Shown here: positions 41,515 through 51,271 of the stretch, piece after piece
Layout: every line of letters starts with the position of its first letter
Numbering within the stretch: position 1 is the first letter of the stretch
Assembly: GCA_009901575.1 (NCBI GenBank)
Contig: WXYP01000008.1
Span: forward strand, 62,001-126,000
DNA length: 64,000 nucleotides
DNA from: Flavobacteriaceae bacterium R38
GTDB taxonomy: Bacteria; Bacteroidota; Bacteroidia; Flavobacteriales; Flavobacteriaceae
Direction: 5' to 3'
The notes under the pieces: generated by a model
Databases searched by the model: none
What the model saw: the letters and a program-made list of their open reading frames with translations, nothing else
Told to the model about the DNA's origin: nothing
Translations under genes and position numbers: made by a program

Positions 41515-41970
41515 ATGAAGTATCAACATGAAATATTAATCAATCTTCCCAGGGAAGAATTAATTAAAAAGTTTGACAATCCGGATAATATGAAGCATTG
41601 GCAACGAGGATTTATCAGTTTTAATCATGAAAGCGGAGAACCCGGAAAACCTGGTGCCAAAAGTAAATTAAAATATAAAATGGGAAAACGTGAAATCGAA
41701 ATGACAGAAACCATTAAGAAACGTAACCTTCCTGAGGAATTTCATGGCACTTATGAAGCTAAAGGAGTATTTAATCTCCAGGAAAATTACTTTAAGATTA
41801 TTGATGACAATACAACCAAATGGGTTTCTGTTTCTGAATTTAAATTCACTACTTTTACAATGAAAATCATGGGGGCTTTAATGCCAGGAGCTTTTAAAAA
41901 ACAAAGCTATAAGTACATGACAGATTTTAAGAATTTTGCAGAAAAAGGAATTTCAGTCGCAGATGCGTAA
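41515..41970 (+). CDS. SRPBCC-fold protein
   Basis: The 151-residue protein fits the START/Bet v1-like polyketide-cyclase fold: EILINLPREELIKKFDNPDNMKHWQRGF at the start, a beta sheet, and a long C-terminal helix (YKYMTDFKNFAEK). Such proteins bind a small hydrophobic ligand in a cavity. It diverges from the SurA-like operon, and its end overlaps the next gene by 8 bp. Confidence 0.7.
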   Translation: MKYQHEILINLPREELIKKFDNPDNMKHWQRGFISFNHESGEPGKPGAKSKLKYKMGKREIEMTETIKKRNLPEEFHGTYEAKGVFNLQENYFKIIDDNTTKWVSVSEFKFTTFTMKIMGALMPGAFKKQSYKYMTDFKNFAEKGISVADA

Positions 41971-42199
41971 TATTAAACTTATATGGGATTTTCGAGGACC
42001 AGCAGCACAACAAACAGCTAAACATCACGAAATTCATTTAAAAGAATATATAGCTATTGAAAAAACACCTGTTTTAACAACAGGTGTACAAGCATTATCT
42101 GAAATGCATTCGATTGCTTTTATAGTAGTACCGGAAAGTGAAATGATTCCGGCCAGAGATGCATTAAAACCTCATCGGGGAGAGATTTATCTCGAATAA
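41963..42199 (+). CDS. Conserved hypothetical protein, coupled to SRPBCC gene
   Basis: From ATG 41963 ([13 protein letters not shown]) this 78-residue protein has the string [12 protein letters not shown] and ends [20 protein letters not shown]. The histidines could bind metal, but no named family is recalled. Its start overlaps the stop of the SRPBCC gene by 8 bp, which fits translational coupling. Its 3' end overlaps the end of guaB on the other strand by 13 bp. Confidence 0.6.
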   Translation: MRNIKLIWDFRGPAAQQTAKHHEIHLKEYIAIEKTPVLTTGVQALSEMHSIAFIVVPESEMIPARDALKPHRGEIYLE

Positions 42200-43659
42200 T
42201 TAGGAGCTTCTTTTGTGATAGCTACATCGTGAGGATGACTCTCGTTGATCCCTGAATGGGTAATTCTAACAAATTTCCCGTTCTCTTTAAGGGTTTCAAT
42301 ATCCTTAGCCCCTGAATATCCCATCCCGGCTCTTAATCCCCCAATAAACTGATGCATGCTTTCATAAAGCTCTCCTTTGTAGGGTACTCTACCCACAATT
42401 CCTTCAGGAACAAGTTTTTTAATATCGTCTTCTACATCCTGGAAATAACGATCTTTACTTCCTTCTTTCATCGCCTCTACGCTTCCCATCCCGCGATAGC
42501 TTTTAAACTTTCTTCCTTCGTAGATAATTGTTTCTCCGGGAGATTCTTTAGTTCCGGCCAGTAAAGATCCTAACATTACAGAATCTGCCCCAGCTGCTAT
42601 TGCTTTTGGAATATCACCCGTATAACGAATTCCTCCATCTGCAATCACCGGCACGCCGCTTCCTTTAATAGCTGCTGCTACTTCTATAACGGCAGAAAAT
42701 TGAGGAAATCCTACCCCTGCAACTACTCTAGTCGTACATATAGAACCCGGCCCAATACCTACTTTTACTGCATCTGCTCCGTTTTCAACTAAATATTTAG
42801 CAGCTTCAGGTGTGGCAATATTACCTACAACTACATCTAGTTCAGGAAAAGCCTTTTTTACTTCTTTCAATACATTTACAACCCCTTTGGTATGACCATG
42901 AGCTGTATCAATAACTACAGCATCTACTCCTGCATTAACTAAAGCTTCTGCTCTTTCTACAGCATCTGCAGTTACCCCTAGTGCTGCTGCTACTCTTAAT
43001 CTACCGTATTTATCCTTATTTGCTATTGGTTTTTGAGTAAGCTTTGTTATATCTCTAAATGTGATTAATCCTACCAGTTTGTTTTCATCATTGACAACAG
43101 GTAATTTTTCAATCTTATTCTCTTGTAAAATCCCTTCTGCATCCATCAAAGAAGTCCCTTCAGATACTGTTACCAGGTTCTCGCTGGTCATTACTTCTAT
43201 AATCGGGCGGTCATTATTTTTTTCGAAACGCAGGTCCCTGTTGGTAACAATTCCTTTTAGAAAGCCATTATTATCTACGATAGGAATTCCTCCTATACTA
43301 TGCTCCTTCATATTGCGCTTAGCATCTATCACTTTTGCTGTTAGTGGCAATGTAACAGGATCTAAGATCATTCCGCTTTCAGCTCTCTTAACTTTACGAA
43401 CTTTTAGTGCCTGCTCTTCAATAGTCATATTTTTATGAAGCACCCCAATACCGCCTTCCTGAGCCATTGCTATGGCCATACGGCTTTCTGTTACAGTATC
43501 CATAGCGGCAGAAACAATAGGCACATTGATTGTAATGTTTCTTGTAAATTTTGTTTGAATATTTACTTCTCTGGGAAGAACTTCTGAGTAATTCGGAACT
43601 AAAAGGACGTCGTCGTAAGTTAAACCTTCTCCAACAAATTTTGCATCGTGAGCTTTCAT
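42187..43659 (-). CDS. guaB: IMP dehydrogenase
   Basis: The enzyme, started at ATG 43659 ([20 protein letters not shown]), is 490 residues long. It has two CBS domains (about 90-210), the catalytic loop [15 protein letters not shown] with its active-site cysteine, and the flap [11 protein letters not shown]. It makes XMP from IMP, the first committed step of GTP synthesis. The promoter region has a TATATTTG box (43684-43691, minus strand) and a perfect palindrome next to the start codon. Confidence 0.95.
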   Translation of the reverse strand: MKAHDAKFVGEGLTYDDVLLVPNYSEVLPREVNIQTKFTRNITINVPIVSAAMDTVTESRMAIAMAQEGGIGVLHKNMTIEEQALKVRKVKRAESGMILDPVTLPLTAKVIDAKRNMKEHSIGGIPIVDNNGFLKGIVTNRDLRFEKNNDRPIIEVMTSENLVTVSEGTSLMDAEGILQENKIEKLPVVNDENKLVGLITFRDITKLTQKPIANKDKYGRLRVAAALGVTADAVERAEALVNAGVDAVVIDTAHGHTKGVVNVLKEVKKAFPELDVVVGNIATPEAAKYLVENGADAVKVGIGPGSICTTRVVAGVGFPQFSAVIEVAAAIKGSGVPVIADGGIRYTGDIPKAIAAGADSVMLGSLLAGTKESPGETIIYEGRKFKSYRGMGSVEAMKEGSKDRYFQDVEDDIKKLVPEGIVGRVPYKGELYESMHQFIGGLRAGMGYSGAKDIETLKENGKFVRITHSGINESHPHDVAITKEAPNYSR

Positions 43660-43660
43660 G

Positions 43661-43691
43661 GCAATTAAAAATTTAATTGCGTGCAAATATA
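43661..43691 (-). promoter_or_regulatory. guaB promoter box and start-adjacent palindrome
   Basis: On the minus strand TATATTTG (43691-43684) is a -7 box. Between it and the guaB ATG lies a palindrome with 9-bp arms GCAATTAAA (43661-43669) and TTTAATTGC (43672-43680), ending 1 bp before the start codon. It could be an operator or an mRNA hairpin that hides the start. Confidence 0.5.
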
Positions 43692-43833
43692 CTGCTTTTT
43701 TAGTGATTTAGGATAGTCTTCTTTTATTTTAGTTGAAAAAGATTTGAACGCCTATAACCTGTTACATTTAACAATAACAATGGGGGTTCTTTTTCAAGAA
43801 TCCTCATTTATAGCCTCATTTTTATTTAATTAG

Positions 43834-46320
43834 TTATAATTTAAACTGCAGGGTAGTATAAAAAGTTCTGGGTTCTGAAGGAATGATTCCAGGTCCTGGA
43901 TAACCGGTTGCTCTTCTTACAAAATAACTCTCATCTAACAAGTTATTAATCCCAGCTTCCAGCTTCCAGCGTTTATACGAATATGAAAGTGATAAATCTA
44001 AAATACCATATGACGGAATTTCTCCCTCTATCCCTCTGTCTCCATTTATTCCTTCTGAAGGAGAATTTGCTGCATCGGTAAATTGCTCAGATAAGTATGT
44101 GTATTGCAAGCTCCCCAGAAAATCTTTATACCCAAAATTAACACCTGTTTTTAAATTAACATCCGGAATAAATTCTACTTGATTTCCTTCAATAAAGTTA
44201 CTCTGCAGATTTACAATTTCCGGGATTTCTGAAATACTTGATAATGTAGCACGTGTGTACTCAGATTTTGTTAAAGCTAAGTTTAAAAAAACGTTTAGTT
44301 TAAAATCATCTTGCTCAGGGAAGAAAGTATTTTTAAGATTCCAGTCTGCAAAACTTTCTATTCCGTATATGAATGCGTCACCTATATTACCTCGTACTCT
44401 TAAAATACGATCTCCTGTAGCACTTGCATTTATTTCACCTAGCCTGTCTCTATATGAAAGCCCAAAAAGACTCACATCATAAGATAGAATATTTTTAAAT
44501 CTACCACGCGCTCCTATATCTACTGAAAACCCTTGTTCGTCTGTAATATTAGGATCTACTATAAAAGTAGGATTAGTAACCCGTATATCATTAAAGGTTA
44601 TGGATCTATAATTTTCAGAGAAATTACCGTATAGCTCAACACTTTTATTCAATTTATAAGTTGTACCAACACCCAGCAATACAAAATTTCTATTAAAAAC
44701 TCTATCGTCTCTAATTTCTTCATTATTAATAATATTTCCTGCCAGGTCAAGAGCAATATTCCTAAAACTTCCATCGCTTTCTGTACGGATATGCTCAAAA
44801 CGAAATCCAGGCACAACAGTCCATCTATCGGTTATATTAAAGATATTTTCTCCAAAAATTGAGATATTGAGATTAGGAAACGTAAAGTCTGATTGTCTTT
44901 CAAAAGCTGGAAATTCATCAAAAGCAAATTCAAAATCTGGCCCCGTAAGATTATTACCAGGTCCTTGTACCTGTTCATTATCAGCTTGATAATATTTGGA
45001 GCCGATTAAAAATACTGCATCTTTATCCTTGATTTTATAACGTGTCAATAAACGGGCTTCTGCTCCCCAATTAAAAAAATCATCAACAAGTAATTCTCTT
45101 GGGTTTTCAAAAAAATCTTCTGTTGTTACCCTATTATCACGAATTCCCAGAGCACTTCGTGATGCATCTAATGTAAATAGATTTAAACTAAAATCTGTAT
45201 TAACAGAAAATTTATGATCTAATCGCAGAGATAAAATACGCCAATCTACATCAAACCAGTTTCGTGTTCTATTACTAAAAGTAGGATCTATCTGAAATTG
45301 ATTATCTGTGATACCTCCTGGCTGTTGTGCCAGGTAGTTCTGAAGAGTTGCCTCAAAAGTTACTTTTGTTTTATCATTAAACTGATATCCAAAACTTCCA
45401 AAATAGTTTCTAGAGCTAAAATCTGAATTTGGTCTAAAACTGCTTCCCTCTTTATAATTAAAATATGTATAGTAACTAAACTTTCCAATAGTTCCGCTTA
45501 AGCTATTAAAACTGGTTAACAAGCCAAAAGAACCAACTGTTTGCCTCGATATCCATTCTATAGGCTTATCAGGATTTGGTTTTTTAAATACAAAATTGAG
45601 TAATCCTCCAAATTGAGTTCCATACTGTAAAGAAGCAGCACCTCTTACCACTTGAATTTCTGATAAAGCTTCTGCCGGAGGAGTATAATAACTCTCAGGG
45701 TATCCTAAGACATCTGCACTAATATCATATCCATTTTGCCTGGTATTAAAGTTTGAAGTCCTGTTTGGATCTAAACCTCTTCCTCCAATATTCAATTGCA
45801 ATCCGGCATCTCCATTTTCATAAATATTAAGTCCAACTACCTGGCTGTAGATCTGCCTGGAATTATTGGCACCTAAATTTCCCGTAATCTGATCTATAAC
45901 TACTACTTCACTCTTTTTCCCTGCATAGATTGCAGTTCCTTCAACTTTTTTCAATTGTTTCAACGCAAATAATTTTTCACGTTGTTGTGTAAGTACAACT
46001 TCAGACAATTCTTCTCCTAAATTATCCAGGGTAATATTTAAAGTCGTATTCTTATCAAGAACAATTTCCTGTTCTTTGATACGATATCCAAACGAAAAAA
46101 CCACCAGGTTATAAGTGCCGGCTTTAATATTTTCAAAGGTGAAAATACCTTGGCTATCTGTTATAGAAAGTTTTTCTATTTCTTTCAGATACACTTCTGC
46201 ACCCGATAAGATTTCTCCTTTATCATTTGATATTTTTCCTGAAAAACTGTATTGGGCTGAAACTATTACAATTCCTGTGAAAAATAATAGTATAAATAAT
46301 TTAAAATCCTTTAATCTCAT
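43834..46320 (-). CDS. TonB-dependent receptor (FecA-like)
   Basis: The 828-residue protein has a signal peptide (to about 22), a carboxypeptidase-regulatory-like domain (about 23-110), a plug (about 120-250, LNIGGRGLDPNRTSNFNTRQNGYDIS, IQVVRGAASLQYGTQFGGLLNF) and a barrel that ends with FYTTLQFKL. The plug resembles ferric-citrate (FecA-type) and related metal-complex receptors. It is the last gene of the DUF4856-imelysin-HTTM unit; its start overlaps the HTTM gene by 20 bp. Ferric-chelate uptake is the best inference. Confidence 0.8.
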   Translation of the reverse strand: MRLKDFKLFILLFFTGIVIVSAQYSFSGKISNDKGEILSGAEVYLKEIEKLSITDSQGIFTFENIKAGTYNLVVFSFGYRIKEQEIVLDKNTTLNITLDNLGEELSEVVLTQQREKLFALKQLKKVEGTAIYAGKKSEVVVIDQITGNLGANNSRQIYSQVVGLNIYENGDAGLQLNIGGRGLDPNRTSNFNTRQNGYDISADVLGYPESYYTPPAEALSEIQVVRGAASLQYGTQFGGLLNFVFKKPNPDKPIEWISRQTVGSFGLLTSFNSLSGTIGKFSYYTYFNYKEGSSFRPNSDFSSRNYFGSFGYQFNDKTKVTFEATLQNYLAQQPGGITDNQFQIDPTFSNRTRNWFDVDWRILSLRLDHKFSVNTDFSLNLFTLDASRSALGIRDNRVTTEDFFENPRELLVDDFFNWGAEARLLTRYKIKDKDAVFLIGSKYYQADNEQVQGPGNNLTGPDFEFAFDEFPAFERQSDFTFPNLNISIFGENIFNITDRWTVVPGFRFEHIRTESDGSFRNIALDLAGNIINNEEIRDDRVFNRNFVLLGVGTTYKLNKSVELYGNFSENYRSITFNDIRVTNPTFIVDPNITDEQGFSVDIGARGRFKNILSYDVSLFGLSYRDRLGEINASATGDRILRVRGNIGDAFIYGIESFADWNLKNTFFPEQDDFKLNVFLNLALTKSEYTRATLSSISEIPEIVNLQSNFIEGNQVEFIPDVNLKTGVNFGYKDFLGSLQYTYLSEQFTDAANSPSEGINGDRGIEGEIPSYGILDLSLSYSYKRWKLEAGINNLLDESYFVRRATGYPGPGIIPSEPRTFYTTLQFKL

Positions 46321-47665
46321 CTTTGAATGGTACTATCCAATTTTTATGTCTGAATGATTCTTTTTGTTTTGTTAAATCTGTATTGGGGTCTATATACGTA
46401 GTACTAAGTCTTCCGTTTAAAGTCACATAACTATCTACATATATTTCTATATTTTTATGACCTTGTTTGCTAAAATGTTTTTCCAGGTATTTGGCATATT
46501 GAAGAATGAAATCAGATTGTGTAGCCATTTGTTTTTCCTGGAAACGAGTTAAGAAATCGGTGTTATCAACATAAAACCATTTTCCTGTTTCACCATCTAC
46601 AATCTTAAATTGCGCATATCCGGCTTTTTCAATAAGCATAACCCGCCATGAAAAACGAAACCCTTCTTCTGTCCAGAAAAGCTCGCCCGGATACAACAAA
46701 TATCTAAAGGGCATTAATATCTGTATTGCAAAAAACAAACTGATAAAGCCATATTTAATTTTTGAGGTCGTATTATTAAGACTTGGATAATATTTTCCGT
46801 TATCAAATTTGCGTTTATCTGTTTTTATAATCCCGGATAAATAAGAAAGTATCTTCTCATGAAGTTTTACATCAAAAAATACTAAAGTTGAAAAAATCAT
46901 GATATAAGGAAACATTCCAATAGGAAACAGTACTCTGGTTATCACATGGAAAAATACCACCAAAGAAAAGGCTAACCATCTTGTACGTCTATACAATAGC
47001 AAAAACGGGATGGTAAGGTCATAAATCGCACCTCCCCAACTAAATGCATAATGAATCCATTCCAAATGAAAATAATCTCCTAAAACAGGAACATCAAATT
47101 TGGAAGGCAGCCAAATTTTTAAAGGCATTGCTTTAAATAACCAATCAGAATTTAACTTAGCCAAACCTGCATAGAAATAGACAATTCCTAAAAGTAGTTT
47201 CACACTATCTATAGTCCACTTAGGAATAAATTGAAATCTTTTATCTTCTCGTTGAAGTGCATCTATAGAGTAGTATGCATTGGCCGGGAGAAAGATCATT
47301 AAAAAACTGAGTAAGCTTATAAAATAATAGTGATTCAGATAAGTCGTTTTATCCATCAACTCTATGTAAGTAAAGCTTAGAAAGAAGGAAATAATTGCTA
47401 TACGATATTTGAATCCTAAGGCAACAAAAATGGCTGATAAGCCACAAATTATAAAAATAATATAAGTAAAATGTCCCAGGGGTTTTACCCATTCAAATCC
47501 GTAATATGAGAAAAAGTATTTAGGCTGAATATACAATTTATCAATCCAGCCATAACTCCAGAATCTGATAATACTTATCAGCATTAAAATCCCGAAGAGA
47601 ATACGAAAGACCGCCAATGGAGCGGCCTTTATTTGCTTTTCTGTATATGGATAAAGTCTAGACAT
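46301..47665 (-). CDS. HTTM (vitamin K-dependent carboxylase-like) membrane protein
   Basis: The 454-residue protein begins with the HTTM-type motif PLAVFRILFGILMLISIIRFW. It has several membrane helices and repeated aromatic-rich segments (DKTTYLNHYYFISLLSFLMIF, YFYAGLAKLNSDWL) typical of vitamin K-dependent gamma-carboxylase homologues in bacteria. The C-terminal 100 residues are soluble. Bacterial HTTM proteins are mostly uncharacterised. Its position between an imelysin and a TonB receptor suggests a role in iron acquisition. Confidence 0.75.
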   Translation of the reverse strand: MSRLYPYTEKQIKAAPLAVFRILFGILMLISIIRFWSYGWIDKLYIQPKYFFSYYGFEWVKPLGHFTYIIFIICGLSAIFVALGFKYRIAIISFFLSFTYIELMDKTTYLNHYYFISLLSFLMIFLPANAYYSIDALQREDKRFQFIPKWTIDSVKLLLGIVYFYAGLAKLNSDWLFKAMPLKIWLPSKFDVPVLGDYFHLEWIHYAFSWGGAIYDLTIPFLLLYRRTRWLAFSLVVFFHVITRVLFPIGMFPYIMIFSTLVFFDVKLHEKILSYLSGIIKTDKRKFDNGKYYPSLNNTTSKIKYGFISLFFAIQILMPFRYLLYPGELFWTEEGFRFSWRVMLIEKAGYAQFKIVDGETGKWFYVDNTDFLTRFQEKQMATQSDFILQYAKYLEKHFSKQGHKNIEIYVDSYVTLNGRLSTTYIDPNTDLTKQKESFRHKNWIVPFKDEIKGF

Positions 47666-47668
47666 TAA

Positions 47669-48796
47669 TTAATCACCATCTGCATCCTGAAAATCAACAT
47701 TGATGTTAAGCGCAGAAAGCATATCTACTTTAATAAGTGGCACTATACGTTGTAACTCGTCATACGCTAACAATAACTGTACAGGTGGACTATTTTGAAG
47801 TTCTTCTTGAAAAGAATCCAAGCCATTAATCATATTACGAGCAGTATTATATTGATTGTTAATAAGAGAGCTTAATTGCTGACCTCCGCTTTCTACCCCA
47901 AGTGTATTGAGATAATCATCTAAACCAATTCCATTTGTAGTGGAATTAAAAGAAATACCGTTAAAAAAGTCCTGGACTGCATCTAAAGCTTCCAGGCATA
48001 ATTGATTTGAAATATCACCTTTATAAAACGCTTCGAGATTCTGAGGGTTAAGTGATGCAGAGAAAACTCCAGCTGGAATTCCCACTTTACCAGCTCTTAA
48101 AAATCGTTCGTAATAAAGAATATAATCATTTACATAACGATCTACAGATGCCGTAGCCGACGATCCGTCATTTGCAACAAAACTATCTCTAAAATTTCCT
48201 GTCCATTCCTGTAATACTCCATTTGTAAGAGTAACCATATCTGCAATTAAGCTACCGGTATAGTTTAACAGATTAATCCCTGCAGCTCCGTCGTTAAAAC
48301 GAGCAACTATAGCTGTATCATCAGCTGCTAATCCGTTAATAAGATAATCTAAAGCAGGAAAGCCTTTGGCATCACGATTAGATGGTAATGATAAATCTGC
48401 ATTCCCACTAGTAATATTTTGTTGTATTTGCGTAACATCTGCCGGATAAATATTTATATTCAAACGATAGTCTACATTTTCGGCAGGCCCTATTTCAAAC
48501 ATAGAAACTCGTTGCCATGCAAAATAAGCATCTCTCCAGGCATTTCTTAGCGCTATTAAATTTGCCTCATCTGCTGTTGTATTGAAATTATCAAAAGCAG
48601 TCTGTAGTGACGATAATGAGGTTTGGAAAGCTTCATAAGAGGGTATAATAATATTATCTGCCCAATTGATCAACAATTCTGACCTCTGAAAACTGGTTGT
48701 CGGAGGTGTTGGAGGAGTATCATCAGAACTATCAGACGACGAACATCCCAATATTATTGAACCAAATACAAATAACAGAAAAATCTTTTTCATCAT
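47669..48796 (-). CDS. Imelysin-family lipoprotein
   Basis: The 375-residue lipoprotein (SIILGCSSSD) matches the imelysin/IrpA family (peptidase M75). Landmarks are ISYEAF-like IIPSYEAFQ, AWRDAYFAWQRVSMFEIGPAE, SNRDAKGFPALDYLING and VNDYILYYERF. Two four-helix bundles are typical. The family is induced by iron starvation in several bacteria and may bind or handle iron; peptidase activity is doubtful. It lies 4 bp from the HTTM gene. Confidence 0.85.
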   Translation of the reverse strand: MMKKIFLLFVFGSIILGCSSSDSSDDTPPTPPTTSFQRSELLINWADNIIIPSYEAFQTSLSSLQTAFDNFNTTADEANLIALRNAWRDAYFAWQRVSMFEIGPAENVDYRLNINIYPADVTQIQQNITSGNADLSLPSNRDAKGFPALDYLINGLAADDTAIVARFNDGAAGINLLNYTGSLIADMVTLTNGVLQEWTGNFRDSFVANDGSSATASVDRYVNDYILYYERFLRAGKVGIPAGVFSASLNPQNLEAFYKGDISNQLCLEALDAVQDFFNGISFNSTTNGIGLDDYLNTLGVESGGQQLSSLINNQYNTARNMINGLDSFQEELQNSPPVQLLLAYDELQRIVPLIKVDMLSALNINVDFQDADGD

Positions 48797-48911
48797 TTTT
48801 ATTTTTATTTATTCTTAATAAAACTAGTTGGCAAATTTAATAAAGTGGATCTTTTAAACCTACCAACTAGTTCAGTTATTTGTTTATTTTTTGGTTAAAT
48901 TGTTTATTCTT

Positions 48912-50177
48912 TTAGTTTTGGTTATCGCCCGCTTGTTCAACTGTAAAGTCAAACTCAGCAGCAATATCTGCAGAAACAGCATTTAAAATGTCTGAGGTAA
49001 CATCCCATAATCCATTACTAGCAGAATCGTTTGCACTAAGTAAACGATCAATAAGACCTTGAACTTCTGCTCCTGTAAAATAAGCTCTAGGCGCATTGTT
49101 TGTATTTGGAACTCTGGTAAACTGTAAGCTTACTATAAATCCTAAGCCTTCAGAAATATCGTGAAATGCGCCTCCCATATTACCAGCTTCAAGTTCTCTT
49201 CTACCAGATTGTAAATAGAATACTGCTCTAACACCAATAACTCTTGCAATTTCTTCACGCAAGATTTCTGTTTGTTCGTCTCTTACATCATATAAACTTT
49301 CTGTAATTGCAGCTCTACCCCTGGTAAATGCCTCAAAAATACGTGTTGCTATTCCATTAAAGTCAGGATCTCTGTCCACCAATCCAACATACCTGTTTAA
49401 ATATCTGTCATCGTCTCCAATAGTTGGATTAGGGTTTGCGACATTTTGAGAGTTTCCATAGATATAACCATATGCTTCGTCCCAAAAATGTTCCATTTGC
49501 GTGTCTGTACCACTATCGTTTCTGGCTACTTCATTATCATTATCTTCTCTGTTACTACCTTCATCAAGTAAAGAAGAGCTTATGTAGTTATTTACAATTT
49601 GATCTACCATAAGGCCTCCAATCAAACCTTTAGTAAAAATCTGATTGAACTCTACTCCTCGTCCATCAACATAACGTGTACTTGTACCGTCAACAATTTG
49701 TCCTGAAACGCCAGCTGCTGCATTTCTGTTTCTGTTAACTCTTACATCATCAATCTGCCCATCGATATAAGTATCAAACTGAGTTCTTAAGATTACTGAT
49801 TGAGAAGCTCCTAAAGGTGCATTGTCGCCTTCAAAAAAGTCTTCAGATGAAGCTAATGTATTTCTTATTTGCCTGCTACTTGAATTTAAAGCCACTTCAG
49901 AGAAAGCATCATTAGCATTGGTAAACATATCGTCCAATAAACTAGTATTCGCATCTAAAGCATCAAAATTCAGAAAAGCTCCGATAATTTCTTCTCCCAT
50001 ACGAATACGTTCCATTTGACCAGGAATTCTAACAGTACTTTGTCCTCCCCTGGTGAAAGAATAAGTATCCGGAACTACAAGTTCCGGAGTTACAGGACTA
50101 CCATCATCATCACTTGAACACGACATAAGCAATGAAGCTGTTAAAGCAATCACACCTATAGATTTTATTGTTTTCAT
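48912..50177 (-). CDS. DUF4856 lipoprotein
   Basis: From ATG 50177 (MKTIKSIGVIAL) the protein is a lipoprotein (LLMSCSSDDDG) with the DUF4856 pattern PDTYSFTRGGQSTVRIPGQMERIRMGEEIIGAF. The open frame extends upstream to 50288, but that stretch encodes the motif LFKFNLNK twice, because it is the duplicated palindromic control DNA. The true start is therefore 50177. The function is unknown, but DUF4856 genes commonly accompany imelysin genes. This is the first gene of the iron-type operon. Confidence 0.8.
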   Translation of the reverse strand: MKTIKSIGVIALTASLLMSCSSDDDGSPVTPELVVPDTYSFTRGGQSTVRIPGQMERIRMGEEIIGAFLNFDALDANTSLLDDMFTNANDAFSEVALNSSSRQIRNTLASSEDFFEGDNAPLGASQSVILRTQFDTYIDGQIDDVRVNRNRNAAAGVSGQIVDGTSTRYVDGRGVEFNQIFTKGLIGGLMVDQIVNNYISSSLLDEGSNREDNDNEVARNDSGTDTQMEHFWDEAYGYIYGNSQNVANPNPTIGDDDRYLNRYVGLVDRDPDFNGIATRIFEAFTRGRAAITESLYDVRDEQTEILREEIARVIGVRAVFYLQSGRRELEAGNMGGAFHDISEGLGFIVSLQFTRVPNTNNAPRAYFTGAEVQGLIDRLLSANDSASNGLWDVTSDILNAVSADIAAEFDFTVEQAGDNQN

Positions 50178-50179
50178 TT

Positions 50180-50266
50180 TATTTAGATTAAATTTAAATA
50201 GTAATTTTCTGCAAATATAAAACCCAAAATGAATTGCACAAGCTTTATTTAGATTAAATTTAAATA
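50180..50266 (-). promoter_or_regulatory. Promoter flanked by two 21-bp palindromes
   Basis: On the minus strand a perfect promoter is present: TTG (50241-50239), 19-bp spacer, TATATTTG (50219-50212). One 21-bp palindrome (TATTTA and TAAATA arms around ATT/AAT) lies just upstream (50246-50266). An identical one lies just downstream (50180-50200), 2 bp before the ATG. Each is a near-perfect inverted repeat with one mismatched pair. Two operators around one promoter suggest tight repression, plausibly by an iron-responsive regulator such as Fur or a DtxR-type protein. Confidence 0.7.
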
Positions 50267-50398
50267 AAATTTTCTGATGAAATTTCACATTTCTATAACA
50301 TTAGTTTATGTTATAAATAATGAAGGTTATAAGTACCTATACATGAAGTAATAACAGAAGGTAAGTTCCTTATTTAGAAAGAGAGCGTATCAATTATT

Positions 50399-51262
50399 TT
50401 AATGATAAACTGTAAATATTTTGCTTGCTTCGTTATAAGAACTCTCAAAACTCATGGCATTTACACCACAATCTGCTTTTACAGTATTGAAATATGACAC
50501 CATTTTTTCTGTAGGCATATTCCCGGTGAGTTCATCTTTTGCCATAGGACAACCGCCAAACCCCTGAATAGCCCCATCGAACCTTCTGCATCCTGCTTTA
50601 TATGCAGCATCAACTTTTTCGTGCCAGGTTGTTGGTGTTGTATGTAAATGAGCTCCAAATTCAATTTCAGGATATTTATCTATAAGGTTAGAAAATAAAT
50701 AATCGATAATTTCCGGAGTCGAACTGCCAATAGTATCCGACAAGGATAAAATTTTCACTCCCATATCTGATAGTTTCTCTGTCCACTCCCCTACAATATC
50801 TACATTCCAGGGATCTCCATAAGGATTACCAAATCCCATAGAGAGGTAAGCAACTACTTGTTTATTTGTTTTTGCAGCTATATTTAATATCTCTTGTAGT
50901 GTTTCTATACTTTGAGCTATCGTTTTATGAGTATTCCTCATTTGAAAGTTCTCTGAGATCGAAAAAGGATATCCTAAATAGGTAATTTCCGAGTGTTGAC
51001 TTGCTGCTTCTGCACCTCTTACATTGGCAATAATCGCTAATAATTTACTTTGAGTTTGGGTCAGGTCTAATTTTGATAGCACCTCAGCCGTATCTACCAT
51101 TTGTGGTATGGCTTTGGGAGATACAAAACTTCCAAAATCTATAGTATCAAATCCTACTCTTAAAAGTGACTGAATATATTGCACTTTTGTTTCAGTAGGA
51201 ATAAAATCTTTGATGCCTTGCATGGCATCTCTCGGACATTCTATTAATTTTATTTTTTCCAA
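50399..51262 (-). CDS. Hydroxymethylglutaryl-CoA lyase
   Basis: The 287-residue TIM-barrel protein has the HMGL-like start IKLIECPRDAMQGIKDFIPT, FGSFVSPKAIPQMVD, the metal histidines in HLHTT and the catalytic loop GGCPMAKDELTGNM. It would cleave HMG-CoA to acetyl-CoA and acetoacetate in leucine breakdown. The HMG-CoA lyase signature has G-x-GGCP, seen here as GFGGCP. Related 2-isopropylmalate-synthase-like lyases with another substrate cannot be excluded. Confidence 0.8.
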   Translation of the reverse strand: MEKIKLIECPRDAMQGIKDFIPTETKVQYIQSLLRVGFDTIDFGSFVSPKAIPQMVDTAEVLSKLDLTQTQSKLLAIIANVRGAEAASQHSEITYLGYPFSISENFQMRNTHKTIAQSIETLQEILNIAAKTNKQVVAYLSMGFGNPYGDPWNVDIVGEWTEKLSDMGVKILSLSDTIGSSTPEIIDYLFSNLIDKYPEIEFGAHLHTTPTTWHEKVDAAYKAGCRRFDGAIQGFGGCPMAKDELTGNMPTEKMVSYFNTVKADCGVNAMSFESSYNEASKIFTVYH

Positions 51263-51271
51263 GAGTATTAG

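Noticed and set aside
50178-50288. N-terminal extension of the DUF4856 protein containing LFKFNLNK twice
   Set aside because: The repeated peptide is just the translation of the duplicated palindromic control DNA. The lipoprotein signal starts at 50177.
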